Origin: Saprospiraceae bacterium
GTDB taxonomy: Bacteria; Bacteroidota; Bacteroidia; Chitinophagales; Saprospiraceae
DNA: 64,000 nt
Direction of reading: 5' to 3'
Assembly (NCBI GenBank): GCA_019187225.1
Contig: JABAQQ010000029.1
Span: forward strand, 22,099 to 86,098
This document shows, one piece after another, positions 51,056-58,241 of this stretch. The position numbers and the translations under genes were made by a program. The notes beneath the pieces were generated by a model that ran no database searches, was not told the origin of the DNA, and saw only the letters and a program-made list of their open reading frames with translations. Each line of letters starts with the position of its first letter. Position 1 is the stretch's first letter.

Positions 51056-51691
51056 ATGGTTGACACGGTTTCAGACTTTTACACCGACATCACGCTGAGA
51101 TACAGCCGCCTCAGCCGCCAGAATCCGCTCACATTGGACGGCAGGGGTATGAGCGACGAAGAGTTCTACGCATTGTGCCTGGAAAATCCCGAACTCCGCA
51201 TCGAACGAAACGCCAAAGGAAAAATCATCATCATGCCTCCCACCACTTCAGAAACAGGCCGATATAACTCTGAAATCCATATCGAGATTGGCATTTGGAA
51301 TCGAAAGCACAAACTCGGCATCACCTTCGATTCTTCCACGGGCTTCAAAATGCCCAACGGCGCCGACCGTTCGCCTGACTCAGCCTGGATTGCCAACGAG
51401 CGCTGGAACGCCCTGCCCGCCGAACAAAAAAAGAAATTTGCTCCCATCGTGCCCGACTTCGTACTCGAACTGCGCTCCGACGACCAGAACCTGACCGAAC
51501 TCCGCGAAAAGATGGACGAGTACATGGACTGCGGCTGCCGCCTCGGCTGGCTCGTGGACCCGCAGAACCGCCGAACCTATGTCTATTCCGCTAACGGAGA
51601 CATCCAGACGGTGAAGTTCGATGAGGTGCTGACAGGTGGGGATGTGATGCCGGGATTGGAGGTGTGGATGGGAAATATTCTTGCCGGATAA
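51056..51691 (+). CDS. Uma2 family protein (PD-(D/E)XK fold)
   Basis: A 211-residue protein; the start is ATG 51056 (MVDTVSDFYTDITL). The N-terminus has the DEEFYALCLENPELRIERN segment that binds a strand reading KGKIIIMPPTTSETGRYN. The catalytic-type residues are Asp in GADRSPDSAWI and Glu in PDFVLELRSDDQNLTE, where the usual lysine is Arg (ELR). The C-terminal LGWLVDPQNRRTYVYS and LPGLE-like ending (DVMPGLEVWMG) are typical of the family. It is only distantly similar to the Uma2 protein at 47195-47836. Function is unproven. Confidence 0.9.
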   Translation: MVDTVSDFYTDITLRYSRLSRQNPLTLDGRGMSDEEFYALCLENPELRIERNAKGKIIIMPPTTSETGRYNSEIHIEIGIWNRKHKLGITFDSSTGFKMPNGADRSPDSAWIANERWNALPAEQKKKFAPIVPDFVLELRSDDQNLTELREKMDEYMDCGCRLGWLVDPQNRRTYVYSANGDIQTVKFDEVLTGGDVMPGLEVWMGNILAG

Positions 51692-51784
51692 ATATTCAAT
51701 AAATTCTCTCCAAATAAACACACCAATAAGTAAGTACAACTAATTCTATCGTTCGTAAGCAAATTTTAAGATTAAAATGTTGTC

Positions 51785-52216
51785 ATGAATTTTTCACAAG
51801 ATTTTTTTAATTGGCTAGAAAAAAAAGGAGTTCCATCAGATAGCTGGAAAGCAAATCTAATAATGAGAGTTTTAATTGCGAGAAATTTGGACTGGGAAAC
51901 ATCAGAAGGAGTAGAAATAATTGAAAATATCATTAAAAATATTGTAGATCCAAACCAAAATGTCGACGCTGCTTTTAAATTTGTCTCTGAGCAGATCAAA
52001 GAAGTATCTGAGGTTAAGGCACACGAGCAATTGGGAAGAACGAAGAATACCTTTCCGACTCTAACTATAAACATCATTATAGGAACTTCACCACGAGAAG
52101 AAGTGTCTGACCTCTTATCTGATATTTCTATTCTCTATCGTAAAATGGGAGGAAGTGGTATAAATTTTACACCAGAAGGTACAATCATCTTAAGTCCAAT
52201 ACCCCATGAAGTATAA
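51785..52216 (+). CDS. Unrecognised small protein, first gene of an AT-rich pair
   Basis: A 143-residue protein I do not recognise. The first ~90 residues are helical (NFSQDFFNWLEKKGVPSDSW, IIENIIKNIVDP, AFKFVSEQIKEVSEV). The C-terminal ~55 form an alpha/beta unit (LTINIIIGTSPREEVSDLLSDISILYRKMGGSGINF). The LYRxxGGSGI signature resembles small adaptor-like domains that accompany bacterial conflict proteins, but I cannot name a family. It overlaps the next gene by 11 bp, a sign of translational coupling. The pair is clearly more AT-rich than its neighbours, suggesting transfer. Confidence 0.75.
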   Translation: MNFSQDFFNWLEKKGVPSDSWKANLIMRVLIARNLDWETSEGVEIIENIIKNIVDPNQNVDAAFKFVSEQIKEVSEVKAHEQLGRTKNTFPTLTINIIIGTSPREEVSDLLSDISILYRKMGGSGINFTPEGTIILSPIPHEV

Positions 52217-52625
52217 CTTAGATAATGATTGCATTCAACAATACCTTGGAATTCCGAATATTGTAAACGCGGAAGAAGCAACCCTATTTGCTGGATTTGT
52301 AGCCCTTATTAACAGTACCTTATCTCATCCGCAAGATGGAGACATAAGTAAATCTCTATCGGAATTAATTATATCCGAGGCTAAATTGAGAAAGGCACGA
52401 GCTGATAAAGAGAGCGCCACAGCAGATCTTATAAGAACGCAAGTACAAAAAATGATGCAAGATATTGCTGAAGATGCTGCAAGAATGGAAAGAGAAAAAC
52501 TATCTCTTTCTCCAATTACTGGCACATCAGCAAATCTGGTGAATGATTTTAATGACCTCCAGGAAAAAATAAAAAAAATGGAAATAATTTATGGATTGAA
52601 ACTCTCCGTAAATCTTACTGATTGA
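52206..52625 (+). CDS. Unrecognised small coiled-coil protein, second gene of an AT-rich pair
   Basis: A 139-residue protein with no family I recognise. Its N-terminus (YNLDNDCIQQYLGIPNIVNAEEATLFAGFVALI) is a compact helical domain; residues about 60-100 are a charged helix rich in Lys, Ala and Glu that should form a coiled coil (AKLRKARADKESATADLI). A second short coil closes the protein (NDFNDLQEKIKKMEIIYGL). The ATG lies inside the upstream gene (ATGAAG at 52206), so the two are translated together. No signal or membrane segment is present. Confidence 0.72.
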   Translation: MKYNLDNDCIQQYLGIPNIVNAEEATLFAGFVALINSTLSHPQDGDISKSLSELIISEAKLRKARADKESATADLIRTQVQKMMQDIAEDAARMEREKLSLSPITGTSANLVNDFNDLQEKIKKMEIIYGLKLSVNLTD

Positions 52626-52664
52626 AAAGAAGTCAGGATTTCAGAGAAAACCAATCCTATCCTT

Positions 52665-53207
52665 TTATAAACTCCAATTCCCCAAATACTTCAAAAACAA
52701 CTTCGTCAGGTTTTCCGCATCCGAAATGCCGCGGTGGTGCTGACCCGTGAATGGGATGCCTTCCTTCTCCACCGCTTTGCGCAGGCCGATGCTGTGGCGC
52801 ATGCGTTTCATGATCTTGTATTGCTCTTTGAGGTTGGCGTGGTGCTCCGTCCAGTCGTGATCGAGACGGTGCAGTCGGCAATCGTGGGCGAACATTTTGC
52901 GATCGAAACTGCCCCAGGAGCACAACACATAGTCTTCTTCTTCGATGCGCGCCCAATCCATAAACTCGCGGATGACTTCGGGAAAAGGCCGCGCGCGATT
53001 CACATCAATCTGGTCAATACCGGTGAGCTGGCGGCAGAAGGGCGATAACACGGGATGCACAGCCGGCCGGATGAAACGGTTGAATTTGCCGCGCACCTCG
53101 CCATAATGATTGACGCGGAATGCGCCTATCTCGATGGTTTCCTGTACATAGCCGGGCGGTTGATTTTCCCAGCAGGTGGCTTCGAGGTCATATACGATGT
53201 AGTTCAT
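52665..53207 (-). CDS. DEDDh 3'-5' exonuclease (ERI1/KapD-like)
   Basis: A 180-residue nuclease. The ATG at 53205-53207 (MNYIVYDLEATCWEN) is chosen because the DEDDh motif I begins at once. An upstream in-frame ATG would run through a perfect hairpin. The catalytic residues are D7 and E9 (DLEATC), D102 (WGSFDRKMF), H158 and D163 (HRGISDAENL). The relatives remove nucleotides from RNA or DNA 3' ends (ERI1-like group, given the ATCW motif). A 35-bp perfect inverted repeat lies 10 bp upstream of the start codon and could affect its expression. Confidence 0.92.
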   Translation of the reverse strand: MNYIVYDLEATCWENQPPGYVQETIEIGAFRVNHYGEVRGKFNRFIRPAVHPVLSPFCRQLTGIDQIDVNRARPFPEVIREFMDWARIEEEDYVLCSWGSFDRKMFAHDCRLHRLDHDWTEHHANLKEQYKIMKRMRHSIGLRKAVEKEGIPFTGQHHRGISDAENLTKLFLKYLGNWSL

Positions 53208-53216
53208 TTTCGCGGG

Positions 53217-53289
53217 AATGGATTTTTGCGGGCGGAGGGTTGAAAATTTTTCAGAAAAATTTTCAACCCTCCGCCCGCAAAAATCCATT
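53217..53289. repeat. Perfect 35-bp inverted repeat with 3-nt loop
   Basis: Arm 53217-53251 and arm 53255-53289 are exact reverse complements (35 of 35), separated by CAG. The centre reads TTGAAAATTTTT-CAG-AAAAATTTTCAA, the outer part GCGGGCGGAGGG/CCCTCCGCCCGC. It sits just upstream of the exonuclease start. On either strand it could form a terminator-like hairpin with a T-run inside the stem, but no gene ends immediately before it on the minus strand. Confidence 0.95.
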
Positions 53290-53352
53290 TACAATTTTAA
53301 TCGTGACGAATAATGGCTTTCATTATTCCAATTACCTTCCATTACCTTTTGT

Positions 53353-54264
53353 TCATCTCCAACCAAGCAGATGAAGCATATACCACAGCCACAGCCGGAA
53401 CCTGTTTTTTTGCGACAGGTAAAAAAACTGCCGTTCGAGGGCAGGGTCGGGTTGCCGGCTTTTTGGATGAACGAGCGGAAACGAAATTGGTTGCGCGCGC
53501 AACCGCGCTTTTTTATTGAGGACAGTGGTATTGGTCGCTCCTTCCGCCCCTACGCCGACGTTTTGCACGAGATTGACCTTCGGAACAATGCACAATCCTT
53601 CGTTTTTCAAAATGCTGTAAAACCAGGCGTACGCCCATGAATTGTTTTCCCGGCGTTGCGTGACGCGGAACTTGTCGAGCATGTACGCCTGCGCTTTGGG
53701 GTCGTCGAGAAAATCGCGGATAGCTCCGGACTGTTCGAATTCATCCAGCCCCTCCAGATCCAGCGACATCTTTCGCCAGGCACGCCGCCAGCCGGCCCAA
53801 CCCCACACAAAGGAAAAACGGGAAAAGACATAACTCGCCTCCAGCCCTGCCGTATGATCTTCCGCCAGATTGGAGCAGCCGATGTGCATCATTTGTTCGT
53901 CGTCTTTGTATCGTTCGAGTATCTCCTCGCAAAACCGGAAAAAGGTCAGATCAGGCACACAATCGTCTTCCAGCACGATGCCGTAGGGTTCGGCGTCGAA
54001 AAACCAGTTCAGAGCGCTGTATACGCCCTGTCTAAGTCCCTGATTCTCCTCGCGAAACAGCGTTTTCATTTCGCAATCCCAGTCAACGCCTTTTAGAACC
54101 AACTCCCGGACTTCAGCCACTTTTTCCGCTTCTCCCGCCACATGCGGACGCGCGCCGTCGCAGTGGACGTACAGCCGCGGGGGGCGCGCAAGCCGGATGC
54201 CTGCCAGCGATTCGCGGGTGTGCTGCGGGCGGTTGAAAGTGAGGAAAAGGACAGGGGCCTGCAT
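53353..54264 (-). CDS. GT-A fold glycosyltransferase family 2-like
   Basis: A 303-residue cytosolic or membrane-associated sugar transferase. The N-terminus (MQAPVLFLTFNRPQHTRESL) is the nucleotide-sugar-binding strand-loop. The DxD-type metal motif is in YGIVLEDDCVPD near residue 97-108. Later segments (SYVFSRFSFVWGWAGWRRAWRK) are typical of hemolysin-like nucleotide-diphospho-sugar transferases in Bacteroidota surface glycan loci. It is divergent from the FkbM methyltransferase gene with only 42 bp between the starts, so the two share a promoter region and are probably co-regulated. Confidence 0.9.
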   Translation of the reverse strand: MQAPVLFLTFNRPQHTRESLAGIRLARPPRLYVHCDGARPHVAGEAEKVAEVRELVLKGVDWDCEMKTLFREENQGLRQGVYSALNWFFDAEPYGIVLEDDCVPDLTFFRFCEEILERYKDDEQMMHIGCSNLAEDHTAGLEASYVFSRFSFVWGWAGWRRAWRKMSLDLEGLDEFEQSGAIRDFLDDPKAQAYMLDKFRVTQRRENNSWAYAWFYSILKNEGLCIVPKVNLVQNVGVGAEGATNTTVLNKKARLRAQPISFPLVHPKSRQPDPALERQFFYLSQKNRFRLWLWYMLHLLGWR

Positions 54265-54306
54265 GAATTTTCAGTTACATTTGCGGCAAATAACGACAAT
54301 TTCTAC

Positions 54307-55119
54307 ATGCAAATGATGCTCCGCCAGTTGCGCCGCCGTATTTTGAAGTGGACAGAACGAAAGTTGAACATTCCCGTAGAGCCTTTGGTACCGGTCGAGC
54401 GCATCGGCACGCCTTACGGCGGCTGGATCATCCCCCAAAACCGGCTGAAACCGGACTCGGTTTGTTATCTCGTTGGCGCCGGTGAAGACGTTTCGTTCGA
54501 CCTCGGTGTAGCAGCGCAATACGGTTGTACGGTACATATTTTTGACCCGACTCCACGCGCTGTGGCTCATTTTGAAGGACTTGTGCAAAATATAAAAAAT
54601 GGACTGCCTGCAAAATGCGCCACCAGCCCCACCGGTTTTTACCCGGAGTATCCAGCCGACCTGGCCGAACGCCTGCATTTTCATCCGGTCGGCATCTGGA
54701 ATGCTGACACGACTCTGCGCTTTTTTGCTCCGAAAAACGAAACATTCGTATCCCACTCTTTGGTGAACCTCCAGCAGTCCGATCGCTTCATCGAAGTGCC
54801 GGTGCGCCGTTTGTCCGGATTGATGCAGGAACTCGGCCACTCCAAAATTGACCTGCTGAAACTCGACATCGAAGGCGCAGAATACCAGGTGATACAATCT
54901 CTTTTAGAAGACAAAGTCGAAGTTGGAATTCTCTGCATCGAATTCGACGAATCGGCAGCGAACCACCTGGATACCAAGTATTTGCAACGCATTAAAGAAA
55001 CTCTGATGGCTTTGTTGGCCGCCGGATACCGGGTGATCGCCAAAGAGCCTGATTGTCATAATTATACGTTGGCGCGCGATGCGAAACATATGTTTCCCAC
55101 CGATAAACCGGTGGGCTGA
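54307..55119 (+). CDS. FkbM family methyltransferase
   Basis: A 270-residue SAM-dependent O-methyltransferase. The start at ATG 54307 (MQMMLRQLRRR) is preferred, since a longer reading overlaps the divergent glycosyltransferase gene. The core is of the FkbM type: VCYLVGAGEDVSFDLGVAAQYG (SAM-binding glycine loop), VHIFDPTPRAVAHF, and KIDLLKLDIEGAEYQVIQSL, the hallmark motif. It probably methylates a sugar on surface glycan made by the neighbouring glycosyltransferases. The last codons (TDKPVG) lie inside a CCCACCG/CGGTGGG hairpin. Confidence 0.92.
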   Translation: MQMMLRQLRRRILKWTERKLNIPVEPLVPVERIGTPYGGWIIPQNRLKPDSVCYLVGAGEDVSFDLGVAAQYGCTVHIFDPTPRAVAHFEGLVQNIKNGLPAKCATSPTGFYPEYPADLAERLHFHPVGIWNADTTLRFFAPKNETFVSHSLVNLQQSDRFIEVPVRRLSGLMQELGHSKIDLLKLDIEGAEYQVIQSLLEDKVEVGILCIEFDESAANHLDTKYLQRIKETLMALLAAGYRVIAKEPDCHNYTLARDAKHMFPTDKPVG

Positions 55120-55205
55120 ATGACCAAATCCTCCGGATTTTTTGCCTCAACCCACCGATTTTTCGGTGGGGATGCGACATAGTTTCCCACCGATCCATCG
55201 GCGGG
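55078..55205. repeat. Three CCCACCG/CGGTGGG hairpins, two with a shared leader
   Basis: Hairpins lie at about 55095-55115, 55149-55171 and 55184-55205. The first and third follow nearly the same leader, GATGCGAAACATATGTTT at 55078 and GATGCGACATAGTTT at 55171, so a ~35-bp unit is repeated directly. The first copy covers the end of the FkbM gene; the third ends 13 bp before the GT4 start. They may act as terminators or be a dispersed repeat. Confidence 0.75.
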
Positions 55206-55218
55206 GCGCAATAAAAAC

Positions 55219-56457
55219 ATGAACGTTCTCCTCCTCAACACCTACCCGCACGGCGGCGCCGGCGTGGCCTGCCGAAGACTGCAAACAGCACTCCAGGCCT
55301 CGGGCGTCAAGGCTAATTTACTGACGGCCAACGATACAGGCGTTCGCTGGCCTTTTTACGCCGAGCGCCTGTCGTTCTTGCCGTATGAACGCGACAAGTC
55401 GGTGCGCTTTTCGTTTTCACTGGCCAATTTCGGGAAAAATCTCGCGCAGCACCCGCTCGTGCGCGAAGCCGATGTGCTGCATTTGCACTGGGTCAATCAG
55501 GGTTTTTTGTCCCTGAAAAACATCCGCCAACTGGCCGAAACCGGCAAATCCATCGTGTGGACACTGCACGACATGTGGGCATTCACGGGCGGGTGCCATT
55601 ACAGCCGGGGCTGTGATCACTTTTTGAACGAATGCGGCGATTGCCCTTTTTTGAAACATCCCGCGCCAGGCGATCTGTCGAACAGCGTGTGGCGGCGCAA
55701 GCGGGAACTGTTTCCTCAAAATATACAATTCGTCACCTGCAGCGAATGGCTGGCAGGCGTGGCGCGGTCGAGTGGGCTGCTGAAAAACTATCCCGTAGCG
55801 GCGATCCCGAATCCAATTGATACGGTGGTTTTCAAGCCTTTGACGGCGGCGGAGCGACAGGCATTCCGTTCTGAAAAAGGCATTGCGACCGGCGCCCATG
55901 TCTTGCTTTTCGCCGCGATGAAAGTGGGTGAAACCCGCAAAGGATTTCAGTTTTTACTGGAAGCTCTGCAAATATTGAGGGCACAAAAGCCTGACTTCCC
56001 ATTAGAAATACTTGTCCTGGGCAAAGCCGAACCGGAAGCCCTGGCGGCGCTCCCCTACCCCGTTCACGCGTTGGGTCTGGTACAGGAACTGCCGGCTTTG
56101 GTGCAGGCCTACGGCGCAGCGGATGTCTTTGTCATTCCTTCGCTGGAGGACAATTTGCCCAATACGGTGATGGAGTCGCTCGCCTGCGGCACTCCCGTGG
56201 CGGGTTTCGCTACCGGCGGCATACCGGAAATGGTCGGTCACCTGCAGGAGGGCTATATCGCGCCGCAGGGCGACAGCGGGGCCCTTGCGGAAGGCATCTA
56301 TGAAATTTTAAAAGGGGGAAAAAGTCTGGATGTTTACCGGGAAGCGGCGCGGGTAAAGGCGGTAAAAAACTACTCGAACGCAGAAGTAGCGAAGCGGTAT
56401 CTGGAGATTTACCTCACCCCGCCTCAAACACCATCGCTTCCTGCCACAATTTCCTGA
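55219..56457 (+). CDS. GT4 family glycosyltransferase (GT-B fold)
   Basis: A 412-residue retaining glycosyltransferase. The N-terminal domain opens MNVLLLNTYPHGGAGVACRRL; the acceptor side includes WTLHDMWAFTGGCHYSRGCDHF with paired cysteines, as in colanic/teichoic type GT4 proteins. The C-terminal domain has the donor motif VFVIPSLEDNLPNTVMESLACGTPVAGFATGG, containing the E-x7-E pattern. Likely role is surface glycan synthesis with the neighbouring GT-A and FkbM genes. The last ~14 residues (after YLEIY) are read from a diverged copy of the 3' end of smc, so the native C-terminus may have been altered when the downstream island arrived. Confidence 0.92.
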   Translation: MNVLLLNTYPHGGAGVACRRLQTALQASGVKANLLTANDTGVRWPFYAERLSFLPYERDKSVRFSFSLANFGKNLAQHPLVREADVLHLHWVNQGFLSLKNIRQLAETGKSIVWTLHDMWAFTGGCHYSRGCDHFLNECGDCPFLKHPAPGDLSNSVWRRKRELFPQNIQFVTCSEWLAGVARSSGLLKNYPVAAIPNPIDTVVFKPLTAAERQAFRSEKGIATGAHVLLFAAMKVGETRKGFQFLLEALQILRAQKPDFPLEILVLGKAEPEALAALPYPVHALGLVQELPALVQAYGAADVFVIPSLEDNLPNTVMESLACGTPVAGFATGGIPEMVGHLQEGYIAPQGDSGALAEGIYEILKGGKSLDVYREAARVKAVKNYSNAEVAKRYLEIYLTPPQTPSLPATIS

Positions 56458-56542
56458 AATCAATCAAGCACAACTTGCAGGCTACTTCCTGCAAGATGAA
56501 CAGGCCGGATTTTGAATCGGCCGTGATGGAGAGACTTGCCAT
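56414..56542 (-). pseudogene. Small chimeric frame: antitoxin-like start joined to an smc tail
   Basis: A 42-codon frame starting at ATG 56540-56542, 11 bp after the RES stop. It begins MASLSITADSKSGLFILQ and ends LIDFRKLWQEAMVFEAG. The last 15 residues match the SMC C-terminus encoded at 60160 (DFRKLGHEAMVFEAG), including the stop position. The first half matches frames in the two other 59-bp repeats (ESLVITADSKSDLE and ESLVVTPNSKSKLEILQ), a pattern reminiscent of small antitoxins. It may be expressed behind the RES gene, but a recombination scar is more likely. It runs antiparallel to the end of the GT4 gene. Confidence 0.55.
56416..56461 (-). other. Diverged second copy of the smc 3' end (att-like)
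   Basis: These 46 bp match 60162-60207 at 42 positions with no gaps, and the smc reading frame and stop are kept (TGA here, TAG there). With the intact copy they bracket the RES/Xre, DUF5615/DUF433 and GHKL genes, as attL and attR do for elements that integrate at a gene's 3' end. Confidence 0.75.
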
Positions 56543-56565
56543 TGCGTGTGGCTTTACCGGTCAAA
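56507..56565 (-). repeat. 59-bp island repeat, copy A
   Basis: One of three gap-free copies (with 57498-57556 and 58242-58300). It begins GGATTTTGAATCGGCCGTG on the plus strand and covers the stop of the RES gene. It matches copy B at about 47 of 59 positions; similarity to copy C extends further, to the GCAAGAT at about 56491. Confidence 0.8.
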
Positions 56566-57015
56566 AAGTCTTTTATCGAACTCAAAAGGTTCACTGCCGG
56601 CGACTTTTATACGTTGAAAATCAGGATGTCGGGGATTGAGCAAAAAGTTGAACTCGTCCTGAACAACTGCGGAAGGCACTCGCAAGACGGCGTATTTATT
56701 CTCAGTAATAAAAGCATCGCCAAATTTTTTGGTATCCTCGGAATGGGGGAAAGCCTTCCAATGCGCTGGTAAAATGGCTTCTTCGAGCACTTCTACAACC
56801 AAGTCGTCAGGAATCTCAATGCTCACCAGCCAATAATCAACAGGAATAATGCGCAGCGGCAAGTGAACAGCCACCTCTACGGTACAAAGCGCGCGACTGG
56901 CGGCACTGTAAACCATTGGGATACCCACACTGTTCCAGCGCCCGCCGACGAGTTCAGCGCCTTTGCCGGAAAGGTCATTTTTGAATTGTCCCTTGGAAAG
57001 CCGGAAAACTGTCAT
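56554..57015 (-). CDS. RES-domain NAD+-degrading toxin
   Basis: A 153-residue toxin of the RES family, which depletes NAD+ by phosphorolysis or hydrolysis. The active-site residues are where expected: R5 (TVFRLSK), R26 (ELVGGRWNSVG), Y36 (MVYSAAS), E47 (CTVEVAVH), and the C-terminal NFLLNPRHPDF loop. Length is typical. Its ATG overlaps the stop of the Xre/MbcA-type antitoxin gene by 4 bp (coordinates 57012-57015), the standard antitoxin-first layout. Its stop lies inside repeat copy A. It is the rightmost module of the island at the smc end. Confidence 0.95.
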   Translation of the reverse strand: MTVFRLSKGQFKNDLSGKGAELVGGRWNSVGIPMVYSAASRALCTVEVAVHLPLRIIPVDYWLVSIEIPDDLVVEVLEEAILPAHWKAFPHSEDTKKFGDAFITENKYAVLRVPSAVVQDEFNFLLNPRHPDFQRIKVAGSEPFEFDKRLFDR

Positions 57016-57437
57016 GCGAGGATACCGTGTTCGATGCGGGTGAGTTCGTCCTTGATAATTTCTATTCCGAACGTGCTGTCCAGCAACGACTTGGGTTTAA
57101 CGTCTCCCAGGGCGATATTTTCTGCATCCAGCCATACTTTGAAATTTTCCAGGTTCCCGAATACGGACTCGCCTTGTTTCAAGACCTGCGCAATTCCCAA
57201 TACACGCTCCGAATAAATGGGGTCGAGCGGCGTTTTTTCCTGCCGGTAGCGCTGCAGGGTGCGCTCATTAAGTTGCACAAAGGCCGACCATTCCTTCAAG
57301 GTGAACGGACTTTGAGCAATGACCAGGTTGAAAAGGTCGAAATCCAAACCCTTTCTGGCGATGTTCATCAGCAGGTAAGGGTTCGACAGTACCTGTTGCA
57401 GGTTGGTGAAATTGCTCTCGGCGATAGGTTCGGACAT
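57012..57437 (-). CDS. Xre/MbcA/ParS-type antitoxin (DUF2384)
   Basis: A 141-residue antitoxin. The N-terminal helix-turn-helix (LKEWSAFVQLNERTLQRYRQEKTPLDP) should bind the operator; the C-terminal toxin-binding domain has ERVLGIAQVLKQGESVFGNLENFKVWLDAENIALGDVKPKSLLDS, with the NIALG motif that neutralises RES toxins. It precedes the RES gene with a 4-bp overlap. A hairpin-like GTCGTAATTTTACCGAC just upstream of the start is a plausible autorepression site. Probable mRNA start lies between it and repeat copy B. Confidence 0.95.
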   Translation of the reverse strand: MSEPIAESNFTNLQQVLSNPYLLMNIARKGLDFDLFNLVIAQSPFTLKEWSAFVQLNERTLQRYRQEKTPLDPIYSERVLGIAQVLKQGESVFGNLENFKVWLDAENIALGDVKPKSLLDSTFGIEIIKDELTRIEHGILA

Positions 57438-57497
57438 GGCAGGCGAAATTTGTCGGTAAAATTACGACAATTTTCAGGAAAAGGATTTTTCCAAGTC

Positions 57498-57556
57498 GGA
57501 TTTTGAATCGGCCGTGATGACGAGACTTTCCTTAGGGCGTGATGTTAAGGGTCAAA
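57498..57556 (-). repeat. 59-bp island repeat, copy B
   Basis: A gap-free match to copies A and C, about 47 of 59 identical to each by hand count. It covers the stop codon of the DUF5615 gene. The minus-strand frame reads ESLVITADSKSDLE and then stops within a few codons, with no ATG, so it looks like a remnant. Confidence 0.8.
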
Positions 57557-57905
57557 TTTTTGCTCTGATTCGCAGCCTTCGCCCATCCAACACGGCAAAA
57601 TTATTGGGCAAATCCGCGAGATTCTCTCGGATGGCGCGGAGAACCAATTTGATTCTAACATCTATTTGGAAACCGCCAAGCCGGATGAGCAAAATCCCGC
57701 GATGCGGCAATCGGAGGCGAACGACCAATTCGCCGAAGTCTTTGTCCTCTGTCAAGAGTAGCGCATTTTGGTCAAAAGCGATGCTCAAAACTTGCTTGTC
57801 TGTGATGCTGAGGTCTTCCTCCACAACCGCCCAAACATCGTATCCCTCGCCGCGCAAGGCCGCTACGATTCTGAAATCAACGCTTTCATCGGCGACAATA
57901 TTCAT
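57552..57905 (-). CDS. DUF5615 PIN-like toxin
   Basis: A 117-residue protein of the PIN-like DUF5615 (Mut7-C type) family, putative ribonuclease toxins. The acidic residues that would bind metal are D6 (IVADESVDF) and the D54/D56 pair in LLLTEDKDFGEL; the C-terminus RAIRENLADLPNNFAVLDGRRLRIR is typical. It follows the DUF433 gene by 25 bp on the same strand, the usual antitoxin-toxin order. RNA cleavage is inferred from the fold. Confidence 0.92.
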   Translation of the reverse strand: MNIVADESVDFRIVAALRGEGYDVWAVVEEDLSITDKQVLSIAFDQNALLLTEDKDFGELVVRLRLPHRGILLIRLGGFQIDVRIKLVLRAIRENLADLPNNFAVLDGRRLRIRAKI

Positions 57906-57930
57906 AGAGAGAAAAAAGTAAGGAGAGGAT

Positions 57931-58173
57931 TTAGGCGGCCATCACAAATTTAATTATTTCATTCTTAACCGTTTCGGCAGCGAAAATGAGGCAGGCGTGG
58001 ATGGCTTGCTCTGAAACGCGCGGGTAGGCGAGCAGCAATTCCGGGATGGTTTCGCCCTTGCCCAATTTCTCCAAAATAAGATGCACCGGAACGCGCGTGC
58101 CTTTGATGACAGGCTTGCCGAACAGAATTTCCGGGTCGGAGGTGATGTAGTCTTGCCAGTGGATGTCAGTCAT
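57931..58173 (-). CDS. DUF433 antitoxin
   Basis: An 80-residue protein starting at ATG 58171-58173 (MTDIHWQDYITSDPEIL); a longer reading would need a TTG and crosses the promoter. It has the whole DUF433 pattern: GKPVIKGTRVPVHLILEKLGKGETIPELLLAYPRVSEQAIHACLIFAAE, a winged helix-turn-helix. DUF433 proteins pair with PIN-like toxins, as here. The native promoter (TATATTTG) and a GCCCGA/TCGGGC palindrome lie just upstream. Confidence 0.93.
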   Translation of the reverse strand: MTDIHWQDYITSDPEILFGKPVIKGTRVPVHLILEKLGKGETIPELLLAYPRVSEQAIHACLIFAAETVKNEIIKFVMAA

Positions 58174-58187
58174 GGTTGGAAATTTTT

Positions 58188-58216
58188 TGCCCGACAAATA
58201 TAGGCGTTTTTTCGGG
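58188..58216 (-). promoter_or_regulatory. TATATTTG promoter inside a GCCCGA/TCGGGC palindrome
   Basis: TATATTTG on the minus strand (58195-58202) is an exact -7 match 21 bp before the DUF433 start. It lies within an inverted repeat with arms GCCCGA/TCGGGC at about 58189-58216, a plausible operator for DUF433 autorepression. Confidence 0.5.
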
Positions 58217-58241
58217 CGACTGCTTGCAAGATTTCCAACTT

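Noticed and set aside
53217-53289. Ordinary Rho-independent terminator
   Set aside because: It lies just before a start codon, the stem is far longer than usual, and no gene ends next to it on the minus strand. It is listed as a repeat instead.
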